Source of the DNA: Bacteroidales bacterium
GTDB lineage: Bacteria > Bacteroidota > Bacteroidia > Bacteroidales > Muribaculaceae
Reading direction: 5' to 3'
Length of the DNA: 22,278 nt
NCBI GenBank assembly: GCA_019416425.1
Contig: DXXK01000069.1
Location: forward strand, 1-22,278
Made by a program: the position numbers and the translations under genes. The notes under the pieces were generated by a model. That model made no database searches, was not told the DNA's origin, and saw only the letters and a program-made list of their open reading frames with translations. Position 1 is the stretch's first letter, and every line of letters starts with the position of its first letter. This document shows positions 1-7,652 of the stretch, piece by piece.

Positions 1-750
1 GATATAAGGATACCTGACATCCCATAGGAACAACGCCTGGGGCGGCATGGATGTTCCGGCCGAGCAGCGGTCGCGTCGGTCGATGATGTCGCGGAGTCCG
101 TCTGTCGAGAGCTTGCCGCGGCCCATGTCGACCAACGTGCCGACTACGGCTCGCACCATGTTGCGCAGGAAACGGTCGGCGGTGATGGTGAATACGATTC
201 CGGGCGTGCCATAGTCGTTGGTCCAGGTATCCCAGCGAGCCTCGCTGACGCGGCAGATGTTGGTCTTGGTGTCGGAATGCAGTTTGGCGAAGGAAGTGAA
301 GTCATCGGTATGGAGCAGTATTTCGGCACCGGTGTTCATGGCGTCGACATCCAACGGCGAGGGGGAATACCACGACTGCGGCGCCAGGAACGGAGACTTG
401 TCGAAGGTGACGAAGTACTTGTATGTCCGGGCTGTGGCGTCGAAACGCGCGTGTGCGTCATCATGCACGTGTATCAGATCGTGCAGCGCGATTGCCGGGC
501 CGCAGAGACGGTTTAGGCCCTGTAATAGCCGGCGTGAATCGGCTATAGGGTCAGGGGTGTCGAAATGGGCGAACATGACGCGGGCGTTCACGCCGGTATC
601 GGTGCGGCCGGCTCCCGTGATGGGAACCGGCGCGCGCAATACGGTTGCCAAAGCCTCCTCGATGGTCTGCTGCACGCTCACGGCGTTGGGCTGTGACTGC
701 CATCCGTGGAACGGAGCGCCGAGATAACTCAGCTTCAGGAAGTAACGCAT
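1..750 (-). CDS. truA: tRNA pseudouridine synthase A (3' end cut by window edge)
   Basis: TruA converts uridines 38-40 of the tRNA anticodon stem-loop to pseudouridine. Reading leftward from ATG 750-748 gives 250 codons with no stop before the window edge, so only the last few residues are missing (the family is about 245-270 residues). The N-terminus has the FHGWQ motif (residues 14-18), and the catalytic block GAGRTDTGVNA, with the nucleophilic Asp in RTD, follows near residues 46-56. A second conserved block, DRFLRNMVRAVVGTLV, lies near the C-terminus. The start codon shares one base with the speA stop (TGATG, 752-748), so translation is probably coupled and truA is the downstream member of that operon. 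Family assignment is firm. Confidence 0.95.
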   Translation of the reverse strand, partial: MRYFLKLSYLGAPFHGWQSQPNAVSVQQTIEEALATVLRAPVPITGAGRTDTGVNARVMFAHFDTPDPIADSRRLLQGLNRLCGPAIALHDLIHVHDDAHARFDATARTYKYFVTFDKSPFLAPQSWYSPSPLDVDAMNTGAEILLHTDDFTSFAKLHSDTKTNICRVSEARWDTWTNDYGTPGIVFTITADRFLRNMVRAVVGTLVDMGRGKLSTDGLRDIIDRRDRCSAGTSMPPQALFLWDVRYPYI

Positions 751-2648
751 CAGTCGCGCTCCAGATATGTGCTGCCGTACAGGCCGGCGCGGTAGTTGTT
801 CAGGAACTGGCGTCCCTCCTCGGCGGTGATGGCACCGCGCTTCATGCAGGCGGTTACCCACGTCTCCAGATTGCGTACCAGTTTCTTGGGATTGTACTCC
901 ACATAGTCCAGCACGTCGGCCACGGCCTCGCCGTCAATCACCTGGTCGATCTCATAGCCATCCTTGGTCAGGGAGATATGCACCGCGTTGGTGTCGCCGA
1001 ACAGATTGTGGAGGTCACCTAATATCTCCTGATATGCGCCGACCAGGAACACACCGAGGTAGTAAGGCTCGTTGGGTTTCAGGCCGTGTACGTTCAGGCA
1101 GTAGCTGCTGCCTGAGGGAGCCACGAAATGGCTGATCTTGCCGTCGGAATCGCAGGTCATGTCCTGAATGGTGCACTGGTGGGTAGGTTTCTCGTCCAGA
1201 CGCGAAATTGGCATGATGGGGAACATCTGGTCGATGGCCCATGAGTCGGGGAGCGACTGGAACAGGGAAAAATTGCAGAAGTACTTCTCGGGCAGCATGC
1301 GCGCGGCCTTGCGGAGCTCTTCCGGCGGGTGCTTCATGTTGCGCGCCAGGTCGCGGACATCGCGGGCGACGGACCAGAACAGCTTCTCGATGCGGGCGCG
1401 GTCACGGAGCGAGAGCAATCCGAGGCTGAACAGTTCCAGGGCCTCCTCGCGGATCTGCAGGGCATCGTGCCAGTCCTCGAACATACGCGCCGGGTCGATC
1501 TTGTCCCAGATGTTGTACAGTTCCTTGGCCAGTTCATGGGCGTCGTCGTCCAGGGGCTCGTCATCGTCCCACTGTGGGAGCTGGGTGGTCTCCAGCGCCT
1601 GGATTATCAGCACGGAGTGGTGGGCTGTCAGCGAGCGTCCCGACTCGGTGATGATGTTGGGATGGGGGAGGTCGTTCTTGGTGCAGACGTCGACCAGCGC
1701 GGAGACGGAGTCGTTGACATACTCCTGGATGGAGTAGTTCATGGAGTTCTCGCCGCTGCTGGAACGTGTGCCGTCATAGTCCACGCCGAGGCCGCCGCCG
1801 ATGTCGACGAACTCGATGTTGAAGCCAAGCTTCTGCAGCTGGACAAAGAACTGCATGGCCTCGCGCAGGGCGTTCTTGATACGGCGGATCTTGGTGATCT
1901 GGCTGCCGATATGGAAGTGGATCAGCTTGAGGCAATCGGTCATCCTGTTCTTCTCAAGATATTCCAGAGCCTCGAGCAGCTCGCTGGAGTTGAGGCCGAA
2001 CTTGCTGACATCACCTCCGGATTCCTCCCACTTGCCCGAACCGGATGAGGAGAGCTTGATTCGGATACCGATCTGCGGCACGACGTTGAGGCGCTTAGAC
2101 ACGCTGGCCACCAGCTTCAGCTCGTTCATCTTCTCGACGACGATGAACACGCGGCGCCCCATCTTCTGGGCCAGGAGCGCCAGCTCGATGTAGTCCTCGT
2201 CCTTGTAACCGTTGCAGACTATGATGGAGTCCTCGTGGGTGTTGACGGCCAGCACGGCGTGAAGCTCGGGCTTGGAGCCGGCCTCAAGGCCGATGTTGTA
2301 CTTGTTGCCGTGGCTCACGATCTCCGAGACCACGGGCTGCATCTGGTTGACCTTGATGGGGTAGACAATATAGTTCTTGGACTTGTACTCGTACTGTTCG
2401 GCGGCACGTCGGAAGCATTCCGATATCTTGCGGATACGGTCGTCCAGTATGTCCGGGAATCGTAGCAGGACAGGAGCCTGGACGTCGCGGAGCTGCAACG
2501 TGTCGATCACCTCCTTCAGGTCGATGGCCGGCCCTCCCTCCTTGGGAGTGACCTGCACATGGCCCTGGTCGTTGATGGAGAAATATTTCAGTCCCCAGCC
2601 CGGGATGTTGTAGAGTTCGGCTGAATCTTCAATACGCCATTTACGCAT
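750..2648 (-). CDS. speA: Biosynthetic arginine decarboxylase
   Basis: SpeA is a PLP enzyme that decarboxylates L-arginine to agmatine, the entry to putrescine and spermidine synthesis in Bacteroidetes. The 632-residue length suits the family. The PLP lysine is K99 in YPIKVNQ; HIGSQ (246-250) and GGGLGVDYDG (284-293) are the substrate and cofactor-phosphate motifs of the fold-III barrel; the C-terminal beta domain carries a CNVHGL-like segment near residue 524. The start MRKWRIEDSAELYN matches the usual N-terminus of Bacteroidales SpeA. It lies 26 bases after ssb and overlaps truA by one base. Because it consumes arginine and sits two genes below argR, arginine-dependent control of the block is plausible, but no ARG box was identified. 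Confidence 0.95.
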   Translation of the reverse strand: MRKWRIEDSAELYNIPGWGLKYFSINDQGHVQVTPKEGGPAIDLKEVIDTLQLRDVQAPVLLRFPDILDDRIRKISECFRRAAEQYEYKSKNYIVYPIKVNQMQPVVSEIVSHGNKYNIGLEAGSKPELHAVLAVNTHEDSIIVCNGYKDEDYIELALLAQKMGRRVFIVVEKMNELKLVASVSKRLNVVPQIGIRIKLSSSGSGKWEESGGDVSKFGLNSSELLEALEYLEKNRMTDCLKLIHFHIGSQITKIRRIKNALREAMQFFVQLQKLGFNIEFVDIGGGLGVDYDGTRSSSGENSMNYSIQEYVNDSVSALVDVCTKNDLPHPNIITESGRSLTAHHSVLIIQALETTQLPQWDDDEPLDDDAHELAKELYNIWDKIDPARMFEDWHDALQIREEALELFSLGLLSLRDRARIEKLFWSVARDVRDLARNMKHPPEELRKAARMLPEKYFCNFSLFQSLPDSWAIDQMFPIMPISRLDEKPTHQCTIQDMTCDSDGKISHFVAPSGSSYCLNVHGLKPNEPYYLGVFLVGAYQEILGDLHNLFGDTNAVHISLTKDGYEIDQVIDGEAVADVLDYVEYNPKKLVRNLETWVTACMKRGAITAEEGRQFLNNYRAGLYGSTYLERD

Positions 2649-2674
2649 TTCGACGGTGTTTTTATGGTGGTTGT

Positions 2675-3013
2675 CTAATTCTGGTTTGAGTTATCGGAGC
2701 GTCCCAGCAGCTCGACGCGGTCCACGAGGATCTCGGTGATACGGCGGCGTATCTTGAACTTGTCGTCGTACTCGCGGGTGCGGAGACGCCCTTCCACATA
2801 GAGGCGGGTGCCCTTTCGGATATATTTCTCGGCCAGCTCGGCGTTCTTGTGGTTCATGACCAGCTGGTGCCATTCGGTCACCTCGGTTGGAGGATTGCCG
2901 TAAGTCTCGTTTGTAGCCAGCGACATGATGGCCATGCGGTATCCGGGCTGCGGGAACCGGATTTCCGGATCGCGGCCCACGTAACCGATCAGTATGACTT
3001 TGTTGACGGACAT
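2675..3013 (-). CDS. ssb: Short single-stranded DNA-binding protein
   Basis: This is an OB-fold SSB of 112 residues. The pattern MSVNKVILIGYVGRDPEIR at the start, EWHQLV near residue 47, AEKYIRKGTRLYVEGRLRTR and ITEILVDRVELLG are the standard SSB core. It ends almost directly after the OB fold (LGRSDNSNQN), with no glycine/proline-rich linker and no acidic DDxIPF-type tip, the tail that in E. coli SSB recruits repair and replication partners. It may therefore be an accessory paralogue rather than the main replication SSB. The start is 2 bases after the stop of the ArgC-like gene, inside the minus-strand operon, so it probably depends on upstream translation. Confidence 0.9.
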   Translation of the reverse strand: MSVNKVILIGYVGRDPEIRFPQPGYRMAIMSLATNETYGNPPTEVTEWHQLVMNHKNAELAEKYIRKGTRLYVEGRLRTREYDDKFKIRRRITEILVDRVELLGRSDNSNQN

Positions 3014-3015
3014 GG

Positions 3016-3939
3016 CTACAGCGGATGGAAATCAATGGCTTTCAGGGCGAGTCCAACACGTTCATGCAGTCCGCACATCAGGTTCAGGATATGTACTGCC
3101 TCGCCGGCACCGCCACGCATGCGGCAGTCGGCCGACGCGTCGATGTGCAGCATGTCCTGCTCGGTCTTGTCGAGCGACAGCACGCACTTGTCGGTACCGG
3201 CCACTTCCGATGGACCTGCGGGGTCCAGGACGGCGAAGGCGAAATGATGGTCGTCGTACATGTCGTAGAGCTTCATCAGCTCCTCCAGATCCAGGGCGCA
3301 CTTCATGTCCATATGGAGCGAAGCGGTGCGGCGGGTGTTGGATAGCTGGGTGTTGATGGTGACCTTGCCGTTGAACGAGGGCTGCGCAAGCGAGAGCTGC
3401 TCGCGTATTTCCTCGGCAACGGCGGGAATGTCGGTCTCGTCGATGATACCCTGGGGAGCCTCTATGTTGAGGACAATGTTGTCCTTCAGAAGATTGTTTA
3501 ATGCCAGGGGATAGAGGGCCACAAGCGACATGGACGCGAAGGAGTTGGGCACGGCGGCGAAGCGGGCGCCGCGCACCAGGGCCTTGCGGTTGATCTCGGG
3601 CAGACCGTACACCCAATCCGTATCGGGCGGCGCCGGGTCGTTGCAGCGGTCCAGACGGATGAACATAGCCTCGGGGAACTTAGCCTGCAGGTCGCGCATC
3701 ATCTCCGGCTCGCCGTGCTCGCTGAAGTCCAGCACCACGTTGCACTTTCGAGCATCGGGGTGGTCGGAGAACTTCAGGTCCGTCTCTCCGATCAGACCGT
3801 GGTGAAGCGAGGACAACGCGCGTCCCTCCTTGCCGTAGGCCTGAGCGGCCGCAAGCTCGATGTCGGGATGCATCGCCAGGATTCGAATCAATTCGCCGGC
3901 ATCGGGGGTGTCGGCACCCAATATAATTGTGCGTATCAT
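3016..3939 (-). CDS. ArgC-like protein lacking the catalytic cysteine (probable pseudoenzyme)
   Basis: The 307-residue product has the layout of N-acetyl-gamma-glutamyl-phosphate reductase (ArgC): N-terminal Rossmann region with GELIRILAMHPDIEL, the VYGLPEINRKALVRGARF segment (110-127), and a C-terminal GGAGEAVHILNLMCGL segment (276-291) like the ArgC GAAGQAVQNMNLM motif. Key catalytic features are missing. The active-site NPGCYAT motif is VPNSFAS (130-136), putting Ser133 where the thioester-forming cysteine should be. The HRHxPEI histidine motif is not recognisable, and the NADP-binding GxxGxxG is degraded to GADTPDAG (8-15). The frame is intact and codon use resembles its neighbours, so this is not a decaying pseudogene. 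It starts 9 bases after the argR stop. It could be a regulatory or ligand-binding relative of ArgC, or have another activity; ArgC activity itself is unlikely. Confidence 0.8.
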   Translation of the reverse strand: MIRTIILGADTPDAGELIRILAMHPDIELAAAQAYGKEGRALSSLHHGLIGETDLKFSDHPDARKCNVVLDFSEHGEPEMMRDLQAKFPEAMFIRLDRCNDPAPPDTDWVYGLPEINRKALVRGARFAAVPNSFASMSLVALYPLALNNLLKDNIVLNIEAPQGIIDETDIPAVAEEIREQLSLAQPSFNGKVTINTQLSNTRRTASLHMDMKCALDLEELMKLYDMYDDHHFAFAVLDPAGPSEVAGTDKCVLSLDKTEQDMLHIDASADCRMRGGAGEAVHILNLMCGLHERVGLALKAIDFHPL

Positions 3940-3948
3940 AATTCGTGT

Positions 3949-4428
3949 TTAGGATATGGGAAGAATCTTGGAGAGGGCTGCACGTGCCTGCTCGTGCGTC
4001 ACATCCTCGCCCAGAATGGCCAGGATGGTGTCTGAGCCGGGGATAGTGCCTAATATCTCGGGGAACTCATGCATGTCGATGTCGTAGGCTATACCGGCGG
4101 CGTAGCCGTTACGGGTCTTGATCACAGCTATGTTGCGCGAGAATTCCAGTGACAGGAAGCCGCTCTGGCAGTTGGGGTTGACGTCCAGACGGCCGCGTGC
4201 CAGCAGCTTGTCTTTCAGGGAGTCGGAATCCGGCAGCGTATAGACGTACGTGCCGCGGTCGGTGGGGACTTTGGTGGTCTTCAGCATCTTTAGGTCGCGC
4301 GACAGCGTGGCTTGCGTGACCTTGTAGCCATGCTCCTGGAGCAACGCCGCCAGCTCGTCCTGGCAGCTTATGCACTTGTTGCGGATCAGCTTGACCATCA
4401 ACTCTATTCGGTCTTTTCTATTTTTCAT
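3949..4428 (-). CDS. argR: Arginine repressor ArgR
   Basis: ArgR is an arginine-responsive hexameric repressor/activator. The 159-residue length is typical. The N-terminal winged helix carries the recognition helix VTQATLSRDLKML (37-49), which is nearly invariant in the family. The C-terminal oligomerisation and arginine-binding domain ends in ILGTIPGSDTILAI (125-138), where the usual motif is GTIAGDDT; the first of the paired aspartates is Ser132 here. In E. coli ArgR those aspartates contact L-arginine, so co-repressor binding may differ. It lies between the BFN protein (12-base gap) and the ArgC-like gene (9-base gap), so it is transcribed with its likely arginine-related neighbours. Confidence 0.92.
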   Translation of the reverse strand: MKNRKDRIELMVKLIRNKCISCQDELAALLQEHGYKVTQATLSRDLKMLKTTKVPTDRGTYVYTLPDSDSLKDKLLARGRLDVNPNCQSGFLSLEFSRNIAVIKTRNGYAAGIAYDIDMHEFPEILGTIPGSDTILAILGEDVTHEQARAALSKILPIS

Positions 4429-4440
4429 GGCATAGGTTGG

Positions 4441-5112
4441 TTACTGATTGTCCGGATCATCGGTTTTTCCTTCCTGTCGTGCCCTGCGGTCCAGTTCTTC
4501 CTTTATGCGGGCGGCGCGTTCATAATTCTCGTTTTCGGCGGCGTTGGCCATCTCATCTATCAGAAACTCCGTGGGGAGCTTATCCAGGTTCTGGTCCATG
4601 TCGACCTTGACGGCTATGTCGTTTTCCGACAAGGGGTCGTTCTTTGGCTTGGGCTGGACTGTTCTTGACGTGCGGCGTACGGGCGGTTTCTGTCCCGCCT
4701 CGAAGCCGACCTCGTCAAGTACCTGTGCCGAGGTGTAGATGGGGGCACCGGTACGGATGGCCAGGGCTATGGCATCGGAACTGCGTGCGTCGACAGTTCG
4801 GCGTATGCCATCGGCCACAAGCGTCATCTCGGCGGCGAACACGCCGTTGGACAGCTTATGGATGTAGATCTCGGTCAAGCCGATGCCGAAGGTGGACATC
4901 ATGTTGACCATCAAGTCGTGGGTCAGGGGGCGCGGGGTGACGATCTCCTGCAGCTTGCACTCGATGGCCTGGGCCTCCGGGAACCCGATGATGATGGGTA
5001 TACGGCGGGTGCCGTTCACTTCCTGCAGAATCACGGCGTAGACACCGGATTCTATCTGATTGTATGTGATGCCCACAAGTTTCAGCAGGCGTCTGTCTTC
5101 CTGATTTGCCAT
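4441..5112 (-). CDS. Bifunctional nuclease (DUF151/BFN) protein with C-terminal UVR motif
   Basis: The 223-residue protein has an N-terminal BFN/DUF151 domain (about residues 10-138), recognised from RRIPIIIGFPEAQAI (36-50), RPLTHDLMVNMM (61-72) and DARSSDAIALAIR (108-120). A proline/lysine-rich linker follows (about 142-165). The C-terminus (about 182-213) has the helical-hairpin pattern of the UVR motif (NAAENENYERAARIKEELDRR), the element by which UvrB, UvrC and ClpC-type partners interact. BFN proteins were named for DNase and RNase activity reported in plants; the role in Bacteroidetes is unknown to me. There are 31 bases to mnmA upstream and 12 to argR downstream, so co-transcription is likely. 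Confidence 0.88.
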   Translation of the reverse strand: MANQEDRRLLKLVGITYNQIESGVYAVILQEVNGTRRIPIIIGFPEAQAIECKLQEIVTPRPLTHDLMVNMMSTFGIGLTEIYIHKLSNGVFAAEMTLVADGIRRTVDARSSDAIALAIRTGAPIYTSAQVLDEVGFEAGQKPPVRRTSRTVQPKPKNDPLSENDIAVKVDMDQNLDKLPTEFLIDEMANAAENENYERAARIKEELDRRARQEGKTDDPDNQ

Positions 5113-5143
5113 ATAACTCTTACAAATTAGAAGCCTTTATGGT

Positions 5144-6193
5144 TTATAGGGTTATCATTCCGGAGCCGTAGCACAGGCGGCGGTCGGAGGAGTATATGAT
5201 CGCGAACTGTCCAGGGGCGATACCCTGTATGTCCTGGTCGGACATTAGTGTCATCGAGCCGTCGGGACGGCGCCGCAGTGAGCCGGAATGGAATTCAGGA
5301 GAGTGACGGGTCTTGAAGGCCACCTGCTCGTCGCCCGGGTCGCCGCTGATCCAATGCATCTCCTGGATGTTGATGAGTCGGCCGTACTGTTTGGGAGTGT
5401 CGTAGCCGTTGCTGACGTAGATCACGTTGTCGCGTACGTTCTTGCGGACCACGAACCACGGTCCACCTCCCAGTCCCAGCCCCTTGCGCTGGCCGATGGT
5501 GTAGAACCAGTATCCACGGTGCTCGCCGACCTTACGTCCGGTCTCGATCTCGATTACAGGTCCCGGACGTGTGCCGAGATGGCGCTCGATGAAGTCGGCG
5601 TAGTCTATCTTGCCCAGGAAGCAGATTCCCTGCGAGTCCTTGCGTCCGGCGTTCGGCAGCTGGGCCTCTGCGGCCAGACGGCGTACCTCGCGTTTGGGCA
5701 GACGTCCCAGCGGGAACATCAGGTGCGACAGCTGCTCCTGGCTGATCTGTGCCAGGAAGTCGGTCTGGTCCTTGACAGGGTCGGCGGCTGTGGCCAGCCA
5801 GCAGCGTCCGTCGCGCTCCACGATGTCGGCATAGTGGCCGGTGGCCGTCTTGTCGAACTCATGGCCCCATCGCTCCTCGAAGTATCCGAACTTCACCAGC
5901 TTGTTGCACATCATGTCGGGATGGGGTGTGCGCCCCTCGGCGACCGTACGGAGCGTATAGGCCATGACGGAGTCCCAGTATTCCTGATGCAGCGACACCA
6001 CGCGCAGAGGGAGGCCGTACTTACGTGCTATCAGAGTGCACATCTCGATATCCTCGTCGGCGCTGCAGTCTCCCTCGCCGTTATCGTTGCCGATGCGTAT
6101 GTAGAACAGAGTCAGGTCATGGCCCTGGCGGTACAGCAGGTCCACGGTCACGGCGCTGTCCACGCCTCCCGATATAAGTACGGCTATCCTCAT
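5144..6193 (-). CDS. mnmA: tRNA-specific 2-thiouridylase MnmA
   Basis: MnmA adenylates and then thiolates U34 of tRNA(Lys/Glu/Gln) using a relayed persulfide. In the 349-residue product the PP-loop is SGGVDS (8-13), the first catalytic cysteine is C96 in HPDMMCNKLVKFG, and the second is C191 in DSQGICFLGK; TATGHYA (117-123), QTDFLAQI and the IGQRKGLGLGGG segment are also family landmarks. Bacteroidales often carry two MnmA paralogues, and which one this is cannot be told here. The start follows the doxX stop by one base and has an unusually good Shine-Dalgarno sequence inside the end of doxX. The upstream thioredoxin-like and DoxX genes may bear on redox or sulfur chemistry, but that link is only inference. 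Confidence 0.95.
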   Translation of the reverse strand: MRIAVLISGGVDSAVTVDLLYRQGHDLTLFYIRIGNDNGEGDCSADEDIEMCTLIARKYGLPLRVVSLHQEYWDSVMAYTLRTVAEGRTPHPDMMCNKLVKFGYFEERWGHEFDKTATGHYADIVERDGRCWLATAADPVKDQTDFLAQISQEQLSHLMFPLGRLPKREVRRLAAEAQLPNAGRKDSQGICFLGKIDYADFIERHLGTRPGPVIEIETGRKVGEHRGYWFYTIGQRKGLGLGGGPWFVVRKNVRDNVIYVSNGYDTPKQYGRLINIQEMHWISGDPGDEQVAFKTRHSPEFHSGSLRRRPDGSMTLMSDQDIQGIAPGQFAIIYSSDRRLCYGSGMITL

Positions 6194-6194
6194 G

Positions 6195-6689
6195 TCACAC
6201 CTCCTCCAGTTCGGACTCGCTCTTGTCGGCGCTGTGCAGCAGATAGAGCGACAGGAAATAGTCGATGCTGATCTTGCCGGGTCCGACCAGCAGGATGAAG
6301 AAGTATATGCCGCCGAACATCATGGGCAGATAGCCTGGCATGGCCCAGGTCAGCATGTACGAGGGGACGGTGACGATATCCGTCAGTATATGATACTCCG
6401 CCATGCACATAGCCACGAACGGCGGGACTGTCATGATGCGCGTGCAGAATCCCAGCATGATGCAGAGCGAGCAGAAGATCTCGATGACGATCATGACTGT
6501 CATCGTGGCCTTGGGCGTCATCCACAGCATGGAGGGATACATGGGCAGCAGTTCGGTGAAATGATACAGCTGGCGGATGCCGAACTGCATCAGCATCAGT
6601 CCCACGAACAGGCGCAGGAACAGGCGTCCCAGGTTGGTGTATGAGTAACCGGTGGACCAGATGTAGAAGCGTTTGAAAATACTAAGCAT
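6195..6689 (-). CDS. DoxX-family inner membrane protein
   Basis: A 164-residue membrane protein with four predicted transmembrane stretches (about residues 18-38, 62-82, 85-105 and 112-138). The first carries the LRLFVGLMLMQFGIRQL pattern seen at the start of DoxX/SURF4-like proteins. DoxX relatives include the small subunit of archaeal thiosulfate:quinone oxidoreductase, but most bacterial members have no assigned reaction. The acidic tail (SESELEEV) also encodes the mnmA ribosome-binding site. It starts 9 bases after the stop of the thioredoxin-like gene. The family call is good; the function is unknown. Confidence 0.8.
   Translation of the reverse strand: MLSIFKRFYIWSTGYSYTNLGRLFLRLFVGLMLMQFGIRQLYHFTELLPMYPSMLWMTPKATMTVMIVIEIFCSLCIMLGFCTRIMTVPPFVAMCMAEYHILTDIVTVPSYMLTWAMPGYLPMMFGGIYFFILLVGPGKISIDYFLSLYLLHSADKSESELEEV
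6198..6205 (-). promoter_or_regulatory. Strong Shine-Dalgarno sequence for mnmA
   Basis: On the minus strand the bases read AGGAGGTG, a full complement to the 16S rRNA 3' end, with the AGGAGG core six bases before the mnmA ATG (6193-6191). It is embedded in the last codons of doxX (encoding LEEV). Most other starts in this window have no such sequence, as is usual in Bacteroidetes, so this site fixes the mnmA start and suggests coupled or enhanced initiation. Confidence 0.75.
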
Positions 6690-6698
6690 GGCGAATCT

Positions 6699-7646
6699 TT
6701 ATTTTGCGACATCGGAAGGCGCCGGAGAGTTCACGGCCTTGACAGCCTCCCTCATGGCCTGGCGGTAATCGATGTTCTTGGCGATGATTCTGCCGTCGCG
6801 GCCGATTACATAGAATGAGGGAGTGGAACGGATGTCGTAGATGTCGGCCACGGTGTCGGAGGCTCCTACATGCCACTTGGGCGAGAAATCCACCATTTCC
6901 GTCTGCCATCCATCGGAGGGGTCGGGGATGATGAACAGCACGTTGATGGCGCCCTTGTCAACCAGCCCGGAGAACGTGACGTCGGTCTCCATCTTCAGGC
7001 GCGCATAACGGCACTCGTCACAGCCGGGGTCACCGAACTCGATGACTGTCAGGACTCCGGTGGGAGCGTAGTGCGCCGTGGATCCTGTCACGGTAGTGTA
7101 GTCGAATTCCTTGGGATATTCACCGATGCGGGAGTTCTCCAGCAACTGCTTGTGGCGTATGAAGCGGGCCTTGCGCGCAGCGGGAATCTTCTTGTTCTTC
7201 AACATGTTGTCGATGAAGCGGATATAGACTGGATCGGACCAGTACACGGCGCGCGGTCCATACAGCGCCTCCTCGGCGGCTCGTGTGAACTGTATGCTTA
7301 GCAGCGGATTCTTCTCCAGGTTCTTGAACAGGTTGTTAAGCGATCTGTCGATGACTGCGTCGTTGCACCACCGCATTGGCGATATGTACACGCTCACGGC
7401 ATCGTTCATGGCGTTCTGGTCCACGGCGGTCTTGTTCTTGAAGTCCATCTTATCCCAGAAGTGCTCCACAATCCATTCAGACTTGCCTGTAAGGTCGGGA
7501 ATGGAGTCCGGGGCGACGGGATAGTCGAACAGAGGATCCACGTATATGGGGCCGGACTCGGAGATTACTTCCTGAGCCGAGGTAAATTGAGGCGCGGCCA
7601 TGGCGGCTGCGACAGTCAACGAGTAAATGATTGATTTGAGTTTCAT
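6699..7646 (-). CDS. Exported DUF5106-thioredoxin-like protein
   Basis: A 315-residue protein with a type I signal peptide (MKLKSIIYSL then a hydrophobic run, cleavage likely after the Ala-Gln near residue 25). Residues about 30-185 resemble the helical DUF5106 domain found before thioredoxin folds in Bacteroidetes. Residues about 186-305 form a thioredoxin fold: the strand GVLTVIEFGDPGCDEC contains the redox pair C209-x-x-C212, and P276 in STPSFYVI is the expected cis-proline. It should act in the periplasm as a thiol-disulfide oxidoreductase; the partner is unknown. Its neighbours are the sugar kinase (6-base gap upstream) and DoxX (9-base gap downstream). Confidence 0.85.
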   Translation of the reverse strand: MKLKSIIYSLTVAAAMAAPQFTSAQEVISESGPIYVDPLFDYPVAPDSIPDLTGKSEWIVEHFWDKMDFKNKTAVDQNAMNDAVSVYISPMRWCNDAVIDRSLNNLFKNLEKNPLLSIQFTRAAEEALYGPRAVYWSDPVYIRFIDNMLKNKKIPAARKARFIRHKQLLENSRIGEYPKEFDYTTVTGSTAHYAPTGVLTVIEFGDPGCDECRYARLKMETDVTFSGLVDKGAINVLFIIPDPSDGWQTEMVDFSPKWHVGASDTVADIYDIRSTPSFYVIGRDGRIIAKNIDYRQAMREAVKAVNSPAPSDVAK

Positions 7647-7652
7647 GCTTGC

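Noticed and set aside
5113..5143. Promoter-like CAAATTA between mnmA and the BFN gene
   Set aside because: One base short of the TAnnTTTG box on the minus strand and no -33 element.
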